Source: Sporocytophaga myxococcoides
GTDB lineage: Bacteria > Bacteroidota > Bacteroidia > Cytophagales > Cytophagaceae
Length of the DNA: 64,000 nucleotides
NCBI RefSeq assembly: GCF_000775915.1
Contig: NZ_BBLT01000016.1
Coordinates: forward strand, 1-64,000
Reading direction: 5' to 3'
The notes under the pieces are model-generated. The model ran no database searches and was not told where the DNA came from. It worked only from the letters and a program-made list of their open reading frames with translations. Positions 27,151 to 36,269 of this stretch are shown piece by piece; position 1 is the first letter of the stretch; each line of letters starts with the position of its first letter. The position numbers and the translations under genes are program-made.

Positions 27151-29403
27151 ATGAAACAGTTTATATGTCTTACAGCAATATTCATTTTGCTGACGTTTTC
27201 TGCTTTTGCTCATGGTATCATCAGAGGTCGGGTAATTAATTCTAATAGCGGAGAGCCTCTTAGTAAAGCAATAATTATACTGAGAGAAAATAATACTATG
27301 CTATTAAGCGATGAAAAGGGAGCTTTTGAATTCAGAAGACTTGAAACCGGCATTTACAATCTTGAATGTTCCATGCTTGGCTTCAGATCGAAAACTCAGG
27401 AAATAGTGATGAATGAGAATGAAACAAGATTTGTAACTATTAAAATGGAAGAAGGGTTTCTTCAGATAGATCAGATTACTGTATCTCCAAGAAAAGAAGT
27501 AAATTATTTCAATGCAATAGACTTTCGTTTAAGACCTACCCAAACCACTCAGGACCTTTTAAGACTTGTTCCGGGCTTGTTCATTGCTCAGCATGCCGGA
27601 GGAGGAAAAGCAGAACAGATATTCATAAGGGGCTTCGATGTGGACCACGGTACAGATATAGCCATCTCTGTTGATGGCATGCCTGTTAATATGGTCTCAC
27701 AGGCTCACGGTCAGGGGTATGCAGACCTTCATTTTGTAATTCCAGAAACTGTAGAAGGAATGGATTTTTCCAAAGGCCCTTATGATACAAAGATCGGTAA
27801 TTTCAATACGGCAGGGGCTGTCCGGTTTCAGACTTTAAATTATCTGAAAAAAAATGTTGTCAAGTTTGAGGCAGGCAGCTTTAATACATACAGAGGGCTG
27901 GCGATGCTTAAGTTGCTTGATAAGGCAGATTCGACAAACTCTCTCAGACAGAACGCCTATCTGGCATCTGAGTTTGTGACTGCAAAGGGTTATTTTGATT
28001 TTCCTCAGAACTTTGATCGTCTGAATATTATGGGTAAGTACACAACGGATCTGAATAGTTCTACAAGTCTTAGTCTTTCTTTGTCCACATTTTCAAGTCG
28101 CTGGGATGCTTCGGGTCAAATTCCTGAGAGGGCTGTCAGAAGCGGACTCATATCCTGGTATGGTGCTATTGATCCCACAGAAGGAGGTAATACATCAAGA
28201 AGCAATGCCAATCTTACCTTGGTAAAAACGCTGAATGATGGCGCAGTTATCAGAAATCAGTTATACGGAATAAATTATAAGTTCAATCTGTATTCGAATT
28301 TTACGTTCTTTAAAGATGATTCACTAAATGGAGATGAAATCTTTCAGTATGAAGAAAGAAATATATTCGGATACAATGGTGCCTATTCAAAGAGCTATGA
28401 GATACTTGGACTGAAAGCTTCCACCATTGCAGGTGTTGGCCTTAGAGATGATAATATCAGGGACATTGGTTTAGCTCATAGCGTAAAAAGAAGAGTCCTT
28501 AGTGATATTAAAAAAGGAGACATTGATGAAACAAATGCCAATGTATTTATTGATCAGTCATTTTACCTTTCTTCCAGAATTACGCTGAATTTTGGTCTAA
28601 GATATGATGCTTTTACTTTTCGATATAATGACAGGCTCTCAGATACTCTTGGAAAATCGAGGAATTTGAATGTCTTCAGTCCAAAGGTAAACCTGTATTA
28701 TAATCTTTCACAAGGAGCTCAGTTATATCTGAGTGCAGGCAAAGGATTTCACTCCAATGATACAAGAGTCGCTATAATGGATTCCGTTCATAATAAAATT
28801 CCGGCTGCTTATGGACTTGATTTTGGTACCAATCTGAAAGTTGGAAACAGGATCCTTATCAATGCTGCATGGTGGTTTCTCATCATGGATACCGAGTATA
28901 CCTATACGGGTGACGATGGCACAATAGGTTCAGAAGGAAGAAGCCGTAGGTATGGTCTTGATCTCAGTGCAAGAGGACAATTGAATAAATGGCTGTTTTT
29001 TGATTTTGATTTTAATTATTGCAAGTCAAGACTTACTGATAATTCGGATGAAACAGGTTATCTGCCTTTAGCTCCCAAATTCTCAAGTATTGCAGGACTT
29101 AGTATTCGAAGCTTTAAAGGCTTTAGTGCCAGCCTTCGATATCGCTATCTTGGAGAAAGGCCCGCAGCAGAGGATAACTCTATTATAGCTAAGGGATATT
29201 TTATTATGGATGCGGTTGTGAACTATACTACAGACAGGTTTCAAATTTACTTATCTGCAGAGAACCTGTTTAATCAAAAATGGAAAGAGGCCCAGTTTGC
29301 CACTGAATCCAGATTGAGAGGCGAGAATGAGCCTGTTACAGAAATTCACTTTACTCCTGGAACGCCCTTATTTGTAAAGGCAGGAATAACTTATTTATTC
29401 TAA
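27151..29403 (+). CDS. TonB-dependent receptor with N-terminal carboxypeptidase-like domain
   Basis: 750 residues: signal peptide (1-20), a CarboxypepD_reg-like beta domain (about 22-100, GIIRGRVINSNSGEPLSKA), a plug (about 120-240, TQTTQDLLRLVPGLFIAQHA, IFIRGFDVDHGTDIAISVDG) and a 22-strand barrel ending VKAGITYLF. It imports a ligand across the outer membrane using TonB energy. There is no SusD partner, so a glycan SusC role is unlikely. The plug holds His-containing SQAHGQGYADLHF, and the upstream gene encodes a His-rich lipoprotein; together they suggest a metal or metal-chelate substrate. Ends in a strong terminator. Confidence 0.9.
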   Translation: MKQFICLTAIFILLTFSAFAHGIIRGRVINSNSGEPLSKAIIILRENNTMLLSDEKGAFEFRRLETGIYNLECSMLGFRSKTQEIVMNENETRFVTIKMEEGFLQIDQITVSPRKEVNYFNAIDFRLRPTQTTQDLLRLVPGLFIAQHAGGGKAEQIFIRGFDVDHGTDIAISVDGMPVNMVSQAHGQGYADLHFVIPETVEGMDFSKGPYDTKIGNFNTAGAVRFQTLNYLKKNVVKFEAGSFNTYRGLAMLKLLDKADSTNSLRQNAYLASEFVTAKGYFDFPQNFDRLNIMGKYTTDLNSSTSLSLSLSTFSSRWDASGQIPERAVRSGLISWYGAIDPTEGGNTSRSNANLTLVKTLNDGAVIRNQLYGINYKFNLYSNFTFFKDDSLNGDEIFQYEERNIFGYNGAYSKSYEILGLKASTIAGVGLRDDNIRDIGLAHSVKRRVLSDIKKGDIDETNANVFIDQSFYLSSRITLNFGLRYDAFTFRYNDRLSDTLGKSRNLNVFSPKVNLYYNLSQGAQLYLSAGKGFHSNDTRVAIMDSVHNKIPAAYGLDFGTNLKVGNRILINAAWWFLIMDTEYTYTGDDGTIGSEGRSRRYGLDLSARGQLNKWLFFDFDFNYCKSRLTDNSDETGYLPLAPKFSSIAGLSIRSFKGFSASLRYRYLGERPAAEDNSIIAKGYFIMDAVVNYTTDRFQIYLSAENLFNQKWKEAQFATESRLRGENEPVTEIHFTPGTPLFVKAGITYLF

Positions 29404-29411
29404 AAAATGAT

Positions 29412-29447
29412 GGAAAGGGAAATTGCAAAATTCCCTTTCCTGTTTTT
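29412..29447 (+). terminator. Terminator after the TonB receptor gene
   Basis: Perfect 10-bp stem GGAAAGGGAA (29412-29421) with TTCCCTTTCC (29431-29440), a 9-nt loop and TGTTTTT after it. Confidence 0.88.
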
Positions 29448-29506
29448 GCTGAACGATAGATTATGGTGTTTAGTTATAATTTATATAACCTCAAAAGCCC
29501 AGGCTT

Positions 29507-29872
29507 ATGACACTCATTAATTTCGCCAGATCCGAATTTGTAAAGTCTGTGAAAGACGGTTCAAAAAACTTTACAATAAGAAAGATGAGGAAACATCCTT
29601 TTAACAAGGGAGAGAAATTACAACTGTATACCGGTCTCAGGACAAGACATGCGATCAAATTAAGAGATGCCATTTGTAAAAATGTTTGGGACCTTAGAAT
29701 TGAAGAACATGAAGGAAGTTTTTTGTTTAAACTGGATGGCAGAAGGTTATCCCATGAAAGAGTAGAAGGGATAGCCAGAAAGGTAGGGTTCAGTAGTGTA
29801 GATTTATGGATTAAATATTTTAAGGAGAAATATAAGTTCCCTTTTGAAGGGCAATTAATTGAATGGTTATAA
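29507..29872 (+). CDS. ASCH-like domain protein
   Basis: 121 residues. The segments NFTIRKMRKHPFNKGEKLQLYTGLRT and ICKNVWDLRI resemble the ASCH fold (beta-barrel related to PUA), which binds RNA or modified nucleosides. There is no signal peptide, so it is cytoplasmic. The assignment is from pattern only; the gene stands alone. Confidence 0.55.
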   Translation: MTLINFARSEFVKSVKDGSKNFTIRKMRKHPFNKGEKLQLYTGLRTRHAIKLRDAICKNVWDLRIEEHEGSFLFKLDGRRLSHERVEGIARKVGFSSVDLWIKYFKEKYKFPFEGQLIEWL

Positions 29873-30077
29873 TATGTTTTGGATTAAAGCAAATGTATAA
29901 ATCTGATTGCTTCGTTTCATTTAATAAGGGTAAATTTTGTATTAATGGAAGATTTTGAATGAATATCTAACCAAGATTCGATTATAAGGTTAATGAAAAA
30001 TATCAGGAGGGTCCTGATTCCATTTCGCTGATTGAAGATTTATTTTTTGGGATATTATTTTAAAACCTCATAAGAGG

Positions 30078-30749
30078 ATGTGGAAAGAAAGCTTTATTGT
30101 AATAGAGTTTCTCGCAATTGCATCGGGCTGCCTTTCCGGTGTGTTGCATGCCCTCAGGAGAAATTTTGATATTGTTGGAGTGATGATTATCGGGATAGCA
30201 TCCGGGGTAGGTGGAGGTATCCTAAGAGATGTTCTGATAAGTGATGGCCCTCCTTTGGTAATTAAGTATGAAAGTTATCTCATAACTATTCTGTCAGCGA
30301 CATTTATAGGGATGTTTTTTGGAACGTTAATAGACCGGTTACAAAAGGTAATCTGGCATGTAGATGCTTTTTCCCTTGGTTTTTTTACAATAGCAGGAAT
30401 GCAGCGTGCATTTCTTAATGATCTGTCCGTATTACCTGCACTATTTCTTGGAGTAATTACGGCTACCGGTGGCGGATTGTTGAGAGATGTATTGTCAAGG
30501 GAAACTCCGATAATTCTATTGCCAGGCCATCCGCATACCCTTGCATCACTTTTTGGGGGAATAATTTATATGATATTTATTAAACTATTTGGTTTTGAAA
30601 TAATCATAAGTGAAACGATAGGAGTCATTTCAACATATATTTTAAAGCTTGTTGCATTAAAATATGATCTGATTGTTCCAACTCCTCCGGATGTTATGCA
30701 TTATATTCAAAGATTTTTGATTAAGCGAAAGAGTAAAGGGAAAGAGTAA
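30078..30749 (+). CDS. Trimeric intracellular cation (TRIC) channel family protein
   Basis: 223 residues with about seven membrane helices. The internal duplication with two glycine-rich signatures, GIASGVGGGILRDVL and GVITATGGGLLRDVLS, is diagnostic of the UPF0126/TRIC family (E. coli YadS, YicG). Prokaryotic TRIC proteins conduct K+ and similar cations across the inner membrane. AAGAGG directly precedes the ATG. No partner gene is nearby. Confidence 0.9.
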   Translation: MWKESFIVIEFLAIASGCLSGVLHALRRNFDIVGVMIIGIASGVGGGILRDVLISDGPPLVIKYESYLITILSATFIGMFFGTLIDRLQKVIWHVDAFSLGFFTIAGMQRAFLNDLSVLPALFLGVITATGGGLLRDVLSRETPIILLPGHPHTLASLFGGIIYMIFIKLFGFEIIISETIGVISTYILKLVALKYDLIVPTPPDVMHYIQRFLIKRKSKGKE

Positions 30750-30763
30750 ATTAAAAAAGGAAT

Positions 30764-31351
30764 TCAGCTTAACTTATCATGCAGACTTTTCCTTTCATTT
30801 AGAACTTGCCTTGCCGCATTTATTGCTTCTTTGATGTGTCTCCCTTCCCTAATAATCGATTGTAGTTGTTCATCTGAAAAACCGGAATAAAGCTTTTTGA
30901 ATTTTTCAATTTGTTCTGCATATTCTACTATCTCTTTTTTTGCAGCAGTTTCAGGAGGAGATTTGAAAGCTTGTATTAAAGATTCGTTAATTCTTTTAAA
31001 ATTGATTAGATAAGTTATAAGACAAACTAAAAAAATAAAGGGTTGATATTGTAATTTCATTGAATTCAATTTGATAAATCCTGTAATTTCATAAGATGTA
31101 AAATTTACAAAATTACAAAACCCCAAGAATAGGGAAAGGAGCAAAATGTATTTGTAATAAGTTCTGTACTTGAAAAAAGCAATATAATTAATTGTCAAAA
31201 GGACGAATGCAGCATATTGCTTTATTGTGAGTTGAAAATGATCATTCCATTCTACCATATTGATGAGGGCAGTAACGACTGATAATACGGAAAATACAGT
31301 TAAAATAAGTACAGGAATAAGCCTCTTATATTTTATGAAGAATAGCTTCAT
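30764..31351 (-). CDS. Hypothetical membrane protein
   Basis: 195 residues with about four membrane helices in the first 115 residues (e.g. LIPVLILTVFSVLSVV, YAAFVLLTINYIAFF, YILLLSLFLGFCNFV), followed by a cytoplasmic, probably helical tail with YAEQIEKFKKLYSGF. I do not recognise a family. It lies downstream of the aspartate kinase on the same strand but is separated from it by a strong terminator. Confidence 0.65.
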   Translation of the reverse strand: MKLFFIKYKRLIPVLILTVFSVLSVVTALINMVEWNDHFQLTIKQYAAFVLLTINYIAFFKYRTYYKYILLLSLFLGFCNFVNFTSYEITGFIKLNSMKLQYQPFIFLVCLITYLINFKRINESLIQAFKSPPETAAKKEIVEYAEQIEKFKKLYSGFSDEQLQSIIREGRHIKEAINAARQVLNERKSLHDKLS

Positions 31352-31390
31352 GGAAGATTTAATTTCTAAAAAATTTTAAATTTTCTAATG

Positions 31391-31422
31391 AAAAAGCACG
31401 ACCTGAACTGGTCGTGCTTTTT
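31391..31422 (-). terminator. Terminator after the aspartate kinase gene
   Basis: Perfect 13-bp stem AAAAAGCACGACC (31391-31403) with 31410-31422 and a 6-nt loop; A/T-runs on both sides make it bidirectional. Next to it (31423-31457) are AACTTTTAACTTTTAGC repeats of the dispersed family. Confidence 0.9.
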
Positions 31423-31454
31423 AACTTTTAACTTTTAGCATTAAGCTTTTAGCA

Positions 31455-32861
31455 TTATTTAATGCTCTCAGCAATGGCAGGCTCAAAGAACATTGTTTTA
31501 TTCAATGCAATGATAGCCTTATTAAAGTCTTCACGGTTCACAATGAATTGAAGGTTGACCTTTCTTAGGGAGAAACCTGCACTCTTGATATTTACATTTG
31601 CCTCAGCCAATGCAAGGGCTGCTTTGCCAAGTACTCCCGGCTGATCCATGTTGGAACCGATCATACAAACAATTGCTACTTTTTCAACAGCTACTTTCTG
31701 ATATTCTTTCTCTAATTCATCGACTAATTTCTGTTTGAAATCTTTCTCCCAGATTACCATAGAAATGCTGTTGGCACTTGTAGCTTTGAATATGTAGCTG
31801 ACTTTATAAGCTTCGAACTTCTGCATGATCTTAAGGTCAGAACCAACTGCGCCTACCATAAGAGGATCAAAGATCTCAATAATTACAGCTTTAGGAGTTC
31901 CAGTGATTACATCTACTTTTTTCTTTGGAGAGATATATTCTCTGGTAATTAAAGTACCTGGGTGTTCAGGTTCAAAAGCATTTTTGATTCTAAGGTCAAT
32001 GCCCATCATCTCAAGTGGCTTGGATGCTTTCGGGTGAATAGCTTCCATTCCTACATCTGCAAGCTGGTCTGCTACATCATAATTGGTATTGCAAACTGGG
32101 ATACAGTTCTCTACTCCGACGATATTAGGATCAGCAGAAGATAAGTGGTATTCTTTATGAATAATAGCTTCCTGAGGTTTTACAGCAACTGCAATTTTAC
32201 AGAAAGTGACTTCAGAATATCCCCTGTCGAATTCTCTCATAATACCTTCTGTGCCTTTTGTATAGCCGGTAACAACGCAGATGGTCTTAGAGAAATCTAT
32301 ATCTTTGAATGAGTGCTCAATGCGTTGATCTATTGTAAAAGGATAGTGATCATCAAATCCCCCTAGATCTATAAGAGTTGCATTGATTCCGTTTTTCTGA
32401 AGAATGTTTGCAAATACAAATGCTGAATGAGATTCACCAAGAGATGCAAGAATCTCTCTTGAAGCCTGAAGAATGTTTTCGCTGCTTACATATCCAGAAG
32501 CGAGCACGTTTGCCAGGTTCTCAAGGAATTTTTCTGCCTGAGATATTTTATTGGCGATGTATTCATCTGCCAGTTTAATGTCAAGGCCTAGGTCAACGTA
32601 TTTTTTATTGATCTCCTGGAGCTTTTCAGTAGTTTCCTTCAATGGTTTGTGGAAGTCCTTTTGTTGGGTAATATGATGGTAAACTCCTGGTTCTCCTGTT
32701 TTCTTATTTTCCAGCAGCCAGTTGGTTACTCCTGAAAAAGCGGAAACCACAAAAATTCTGTTATAAAGGTTTTCCTTTTCTCTGCCATATAATACGATGT
32801 TTTTCATTACATCATGTAAGGCAGTCATACATGTTCCACCTATTTTTTCTACCGTAAGCAT
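31455..32861 (-). CDS. Aspartate kinase
   Basis: 468 residues. The kinase domain starts TVEKIGGT and has VVSAFSGVTNWLL, VVTGYTKGTEGI and FEPEHPGTLI; two ACT domains occupy about 340-468 (VIIEIFDPLMVGAVG, AIVCMIGSNMDQPGVLG). It phosphorylates aspartate, the first step to lysine, threonine, methionine and diaminopimelate. KIGGT (not KFGGT) and EVTFCKIAVAVKPQEAIIHKEYHLSSADP resemble the ectoine-type kinase Ask_Ect from memory, but no ectABC genes are nearby. It is monofunctional, with no homoserine dehydrogenase part. Confidence 0.93.
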   Translation of the reverse strand: MLTVEKIGGTCMTALHDVMKNIVLYGREKENLYNRIFVVSAFSGVTNWLLENKKTGEPGVYHHITQQKDFHKPLKETTEKLQEINKKYVDLGLDIKLADEYIANKISQAEKFLENLANVLASGYVSSENILQASREILASLGESHSAFVFANILQKNGINATLIDLGGFDDHYPFTIDQRIEHSFKDIDFSKTICVVTGYTKGTEGIMREFDRGYSEVTFCKIAVAVKPQEAIIHKEYHLSSADPNIVGVENCIPVCNTNYDVADQLADVGMEAIHPKASKPLEMMGIDLRIKNAFEPEHPGTLITREYISPKKKVDVITGTPKAVIIEIFDPLMVGAVGSDLKIMQKFEAYKVSYIFKATSANSISMVIWEKDFKQKLVDELEKEYQKVAVEKVAIVCMIGSNMDQPGVLGKAALALAEANVNIKSAGFSLRKVNLQFIVNREDFNKAIIALNKTMFFEPAIAESIK

Positions 32862-33413
32862 TTTGAGATTTATGTTATATATTCACTTTATGTGTCTTCA
32901 CAGAAAGAGGCACTCAGCTAAAATTCCTTTAAGAAATTGTTCTGAGGTTTAAGGCAGGAATATTAAATAGATTTCCTAGCCCATTTTATGGCACTCTTTA
33001 CTTATACAAATTTATCGCAAATTAAAGAATTTTTAGTGTTTTAGGCACGGTGATTTTAAGATTGATAATAAAGAATTTTTCTTAATTGGAATAGTAAAAA
33101 TGGGATGTGGAGGGTTTTAATAAGGATGTTTTATTTATCTTATTGTTAATCAGTTGGTTGTTTCTGGTCGGTGTGTTATAAGTCTATTTTAAGGTTAAAT
33201 AGATTAGATCTTATGGATTCTCTGATTTTTAGAAGGAATATGCAATAAGGTTGAATAAAATAATAGGCTGATTAAAAAACGTCCTGTTCTGTTATTGATT
33301 AAAAAGGTTGTTGTTAAATATCAAATAGTTAGGTGTTGGTTGCATTTCGTTGAAGTTCGGATGAAATAAAAATTTAGTTTTAATGTTATCTTTACAGCCA
33401 AATATGATTCAAA
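32862..33413. other. Divergent intergenic region, aspartate kinase / Rieske-like gene
   Basis: 552 bp holding the promoters of two divergent genes. It is AT-rich. I looked for a lysine-type riboswitch or a strong hairpin upstream of the kinase and saw none. TATCTTTA near 33388 is a weak -7-like box for the plus-strand gene. Confidence 0.45.
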
Positions 33414-33818
33414 ATGCAGAGACTAAATTTTTTTAAAGTTACAATACTGACATTTTCATTTTTATTCATCGGAAATATTTTGTCTTCCTGCAAGAAAGAC
33501 AATCCCAATCCTTATGTCAATTTTACCCTTGATCTGAATGAGAATTCAAATTCAGCATTAAGAATGCCCGGCGGCTCTGTAGTTAGCAATGGTGCAATCA
33601 TTGTGAGTTACTCCAACTCTTTCATTGCATTTTCAAATTCATGTACTTATGATGGGTGCGGATTAAGTTATTCATCCATTTCCAATCATTTTATCTGTTC
33701 GTGCGACGGTAGTGAATTTGATATTAATGGAAGATTTTTATATGGTTCACCAAGCCCTAATATCCCTAAATTCAATGTAACTCAGAATGGCAGTTTACTG
33801 ACTATTATCAGTCAGTAG
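33414..33818 (+). CDS. Rieske-fold lipoprotein lacking the iron-sulfur histidines
   Basis: 134 residues with a lipoprotein signal ending ILSSC (Cys 26). The C-terminal half follows the Rieske [2Fe-2S] pattern, but CTHxGC is CTYDGC and CPCHGS is CSCDGS: both cluster-binding histidines are replaced (Tyr, Asp) while the four cysteines, GSEFD and the strand after it remain. It therefore probably cannot bind a normal cluster; the cysteines could form disulfides. The bases (TGTACTTATGATGGGTGC and TGTTCGTGCGACGGT) are unambiguous. Role unknown; anchored in the envelope. Confidence 0.8.
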   Translation: MQRLNFFKVTILTFSFLFIGNILSSCKKDNPNPYVNFTLDLNENSNSALRMPGGSVVSNGAIIVSYSNSFIAFSNSCTYDGCGLSYSSISNHFICSCDGSEFDINGRFLYGSPSPNIPKFNVTQNGSLLTIISQ

Positions 33819-33873
33819 TTCTGCTCAAACAAAAGATTATTAACCATGTTGCATATTAGCTAATAGGCTTAAT

Positions 33874-34674
33874 ATGCAACATGAGTATTTGTACTATGTG
33901 GATGAGTGGATCATCGCTCTGGTGTTGGTAATTATACTGACGATTTTTTTTGAGTTAGGTTATTTTCTGGGGTTCAAAAGATTTGTTAGGAAAGGGGGGA
34001 AAGACGAGGATATCGGAGCCATACAGGGAGGTATTTTAGGTTTGCTGGGAATTATGTTTGCTTTTACATTTTCAATGGCAGCTTCAAGGTTTGATTCCAG
34101 AAAAATAGCTGTCCTTAAAGAGTCTAATGCCATAGGAACCACTTATCTCAGGGTTTCAGTATTGCCGGATTCCATAAAGCCGGAAATTTACGCTCTCCTT
34201 GAAAAGTATGTGGAATACAGACTCAAGTACGATCGCACTACCGATCGTAATAAGATGAATGCTATTATTGACAGTTCTGAAATTGTTCAGTTAAAAATCT
34301 GGAGAATGGCTTCAAAAAATGCAGTATTAAATAATGACTGGAACTCCTCATTATTCCTGAGCACATTAAATGAAATGATTGATTTGTCTGCAGAAAGATA
34401 TGCAGTTCAGCTTAATCATGTGCCGGAGATCATCCTTTATCTTATGATTTTACTTGCCACTATCAGTACATTTACCCTGGGGTTCGGCTGCGGACTGGAA
34501 AAGAACAGGAAGTTTATATTTTCATACAGCCTGGTAGTTCTGATGATTCTGGTATTGATGGTGATTATCGATCTTGACCGACCCCTAAGGGGAATAATCA
34601 GAGTTGGGGATAAAAGTCTGCTGGATCTGGACCAATCTATAGAAAAGTATTCCCCATTGAAAGCAAAAGGATAA
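33874..34674 (+). CDS. DUF4239 (bestrophin-like) membrane protein
   Basis: 266 residues. Two N-terminal helices (about 12-32 and 50-68, GGILGLLGIMFAFTFSMA), a soluble helical middle and two C-terminal helices (about 186-206 and 211-232) match DUF4239. RFDSRKIAVLKESNAIGTTYLR after the second helix is typical. An anion-channel role has been suggested from the resemblance to bestrophins, without proof for this group. Inner membrane. 55 bp after the Rieske-like gene and 57 bp before the DUF4136 gene: a likely operon. Confidence 0.8.
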   Translation: MQHEYLYYVDEWIIALVLVIILTIFFELGYFLGFKRFVRKGGKDEDIGAIQGGILGLLGIMFAFTFSMAASRFDSRKIAVLKESNAIGTTYLRVSVLPDSIKPEIYALLEKYVEYRLKYDRTTDRNKMNAIIDSSEIVQLKIWRMASKNAVLNNDWNSSLFLSTLNEMIDLSAERYAVQLNHVPEIILYLMILLATISTFTLGFGCGLEKNRKFIFSYSLVVLMILVLMVIIDLDRPLRGIIRVGDKSLLDLDQSIEKYSPLKAKG

Positions 34675-34731
34675 CAGAATAAACATCTTTTACCCTATAC
34701 CTGTTGTATTTATTCTTAGCAAGGTCAATTC

Positions 34732-35403
34732 ATGCAGATTTTAAAATTTTCAGGTTGGAAAATATTTTTTTTATCAAGCATCATCCTTTTAATGGTTAAT
34801 GCCTGCAAAGATCCTGACCCTGTAAATGATCTGGAGCCTTTTCAAAAGGATCTATATATATCAAACAGAGACGCTTCGGTTAATTTTTCTGATTATAAAA
34901 CATACTTTCTCCTTGATACTCTTCAAAAGATTGGAAAAGATACTATGAGCATTAAGAAAAATTATCTGACAGAGCATTTGATTATTCAGGCTATTGATTC
35001 CAATCTTCTGAATTATGGATTTGTAAAAGTCAACAAAGATCAGCACCCTGATGTGGCTGTGGTTGCTTCTGTTTTAAGGTTCAAGGAATCCGTTCCTCTT
35101 TCTTATTCGCCAACTTTGTTTGGTCCGGGAGTATTTGGATATGCTTCTTCCAGCGAGTTTGGTTTTCCAGGGTATCAATTTTCAGCACCTGATAATTTTG
35201 GATTTTATTCTTTTGATATAGGAAGCCTGACCATTGATATGCTAGATCTGAAAAATGCGCCATCAGCAGGAAAGTTGAATGTAATCTGGAATGGTATTAT
35301 TGCCGGTTCTGCCAATGATTCTCTTGTCGCTAATCCGCAAAGGGTGTTAACAGGTATTAATGTTTTGTTTGAGCAATCACCATATTTAAAGGATGGAAAG
35401 TAA
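34732..35403 (+). CDS. DUF4136 family lipoprotein
   Basis: 223 residues. A lipoprotein signal (SSIILLMVNAC) is followed by the DUF4136 pattern: ASVNFSDYKTYFLLD, then HLIIQAIDSNLLNYGFVKV, then HPDVAVVASV and SLTIDMLDLKN. It is the second member of this family in the window (see 19173), longer and lipid-anchored. Function unknown. It probably closes an operon with the two preceding genes and perhaps continues to the barrel protein at 35599. Confidence 0.85.
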   Translation: MQILKFSGWKIFFLSSIILLMVNACKDPDPVNDLEPFQKDLYISNRDASVNFSDYKTYFLLDTLQKIGKDTMSIKKNYLTEHLIIQAIDSNLLNYGFVKVNKDQHPDVAVVASVLRFKESVPLSYSPTLFGPGVFGYASSSEFGFPGYQFSAPDNFGFYSFDIGSLTIDMLDLKNAPSAGKLNVIWNGIIAGSANDSLVANPQRVLTGINVLFEQSPYLKDGK

Positions 35404-35596
35404 GTTTTAAGTTAAAAGTATAAAGTTGATAGTATAAAGTTAAAAACTTAAAGCCTAGCCTAAAGCCAATGGATATAACTCAAAGCAATGTTTAATGTGA
35501 ATTAACTAAGTGATGGATCATTGATACTTTGTTTATGATTTACAAATTGTCTTTCAATATTTTAAAACTTTACACTTTCAACTTTATACTTTCATA
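35404..35596. repeat. Inverted AAAGTATAAAGTTGA-type repeats flanking an intergenic spacer
   Basis: 35404-35452 holds AAAGTATAAAGTTGATAGTATAAAGTT-like sequence and 35563-35596 holds its near reverse complement (ACTTTACACTTTCAACTTTATACTTTC). Both belong to the dispersed AAGTTGAAAGT family (other copies near 3492, 31423, 40452 and 46703). The right copy runs into the start codon of the next gene. Confidence 0.6.
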
Positions 35597-35598
35597 AA

Positions 35599-36240
35599 AT
35601 GTGGACTAGTATATTAAAATCGATTTGTATGGTCTGTTGTATTACTCTTGTAAATGTAGAGACAATGGCTCAATACAGAAATTTGTTCTTATACAATTAT
35701 TCAGCAGGAAAAGCAGTTGGGACACTCAATGATTTTATAGATAAAAAGTATTACGATGGGTTTCATATTGATTTAAGACATTTTTTTAAAGATGAATATT
35801 CCTTGGGATTTCGGATTGGATGGAATAATGTAAAAGCTGTTCTTGATCGTCAGAGTTTTCAGACTGAAAAGGGAACTGTTTCTGCTATCCAGACCAGGTA
35901 TATGAGTAGTTTGCCTGTAGTGCTGAATGCTTTTTATTATCCTGTAAAGGGGAAACTGCTTATACCATATGCAGGTGGAAGTCTTGGTCTATATGTTATG
36001 GACTATCAAAAATGGTTTGGCTCTGTTGCCTTCAAAAATAAATCATTCAGACCTGGAATAAGTCCGGAAATTGGCTTTTTAGCACCTATAAAAAAATCAG
36101 AGATAGGCGTAGGAGCCTTCGCCCGGTTCAATTATGTCGTGTATTCTCATGAAGAGGTGAAAAATATGATCTATCTGGAGCTGGGGTTAAGTATCTTCTT
36201 TGGGGATAAGATTGGGAAGGAGGAAGTTAAGTGTGAATGA
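35599..36240 (+). CDS. Predicted outer-membrane beta-barrel protein
   Basis: 213 residues. A signal peptide ends near TMAQ (residue 25); the rest alternates polar and hydrophobic residues in beta strands with Tyr/Trp at strand ends (YSLGFRIGWNNVKAV, SPEIGFLAPIKKSEIGVGAFARF). It looks like a small outer-membrane barrel of unknown family. It follows the DUF4136 gene after a repeat-filled 195-bp gap. Confidence 0.65.
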   Translation: MWTSILKSICMVCCITLVNVETMAQYRNLFLYNYSAGKAVGTLNDFIDKKYYDGFHIDLRHFFKDEYSLGFRIGWNNVKAVLDRQSFQTEKGTVSAIQTRYMSSLPVVLNAFYYPVKGKLLIPYAGGSLGLYVMDYQKWFGSVAFKNKSFRPGISPEIGFLAPIKKSEIGVGAFARFNYVVYSHEEVKNMIYLELGLSIFFGDKIGKEEVKCE

Positions 36241-36269
36241 AGATTTAAGCTCAAAGCGAAACTTCGGCT

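Noticed and set aside
32862-33413. Lysine riboswitch upstream of aspartate kinase
   Set aside because: No conserved core or set of stems could be recognised in the 552-bp region.
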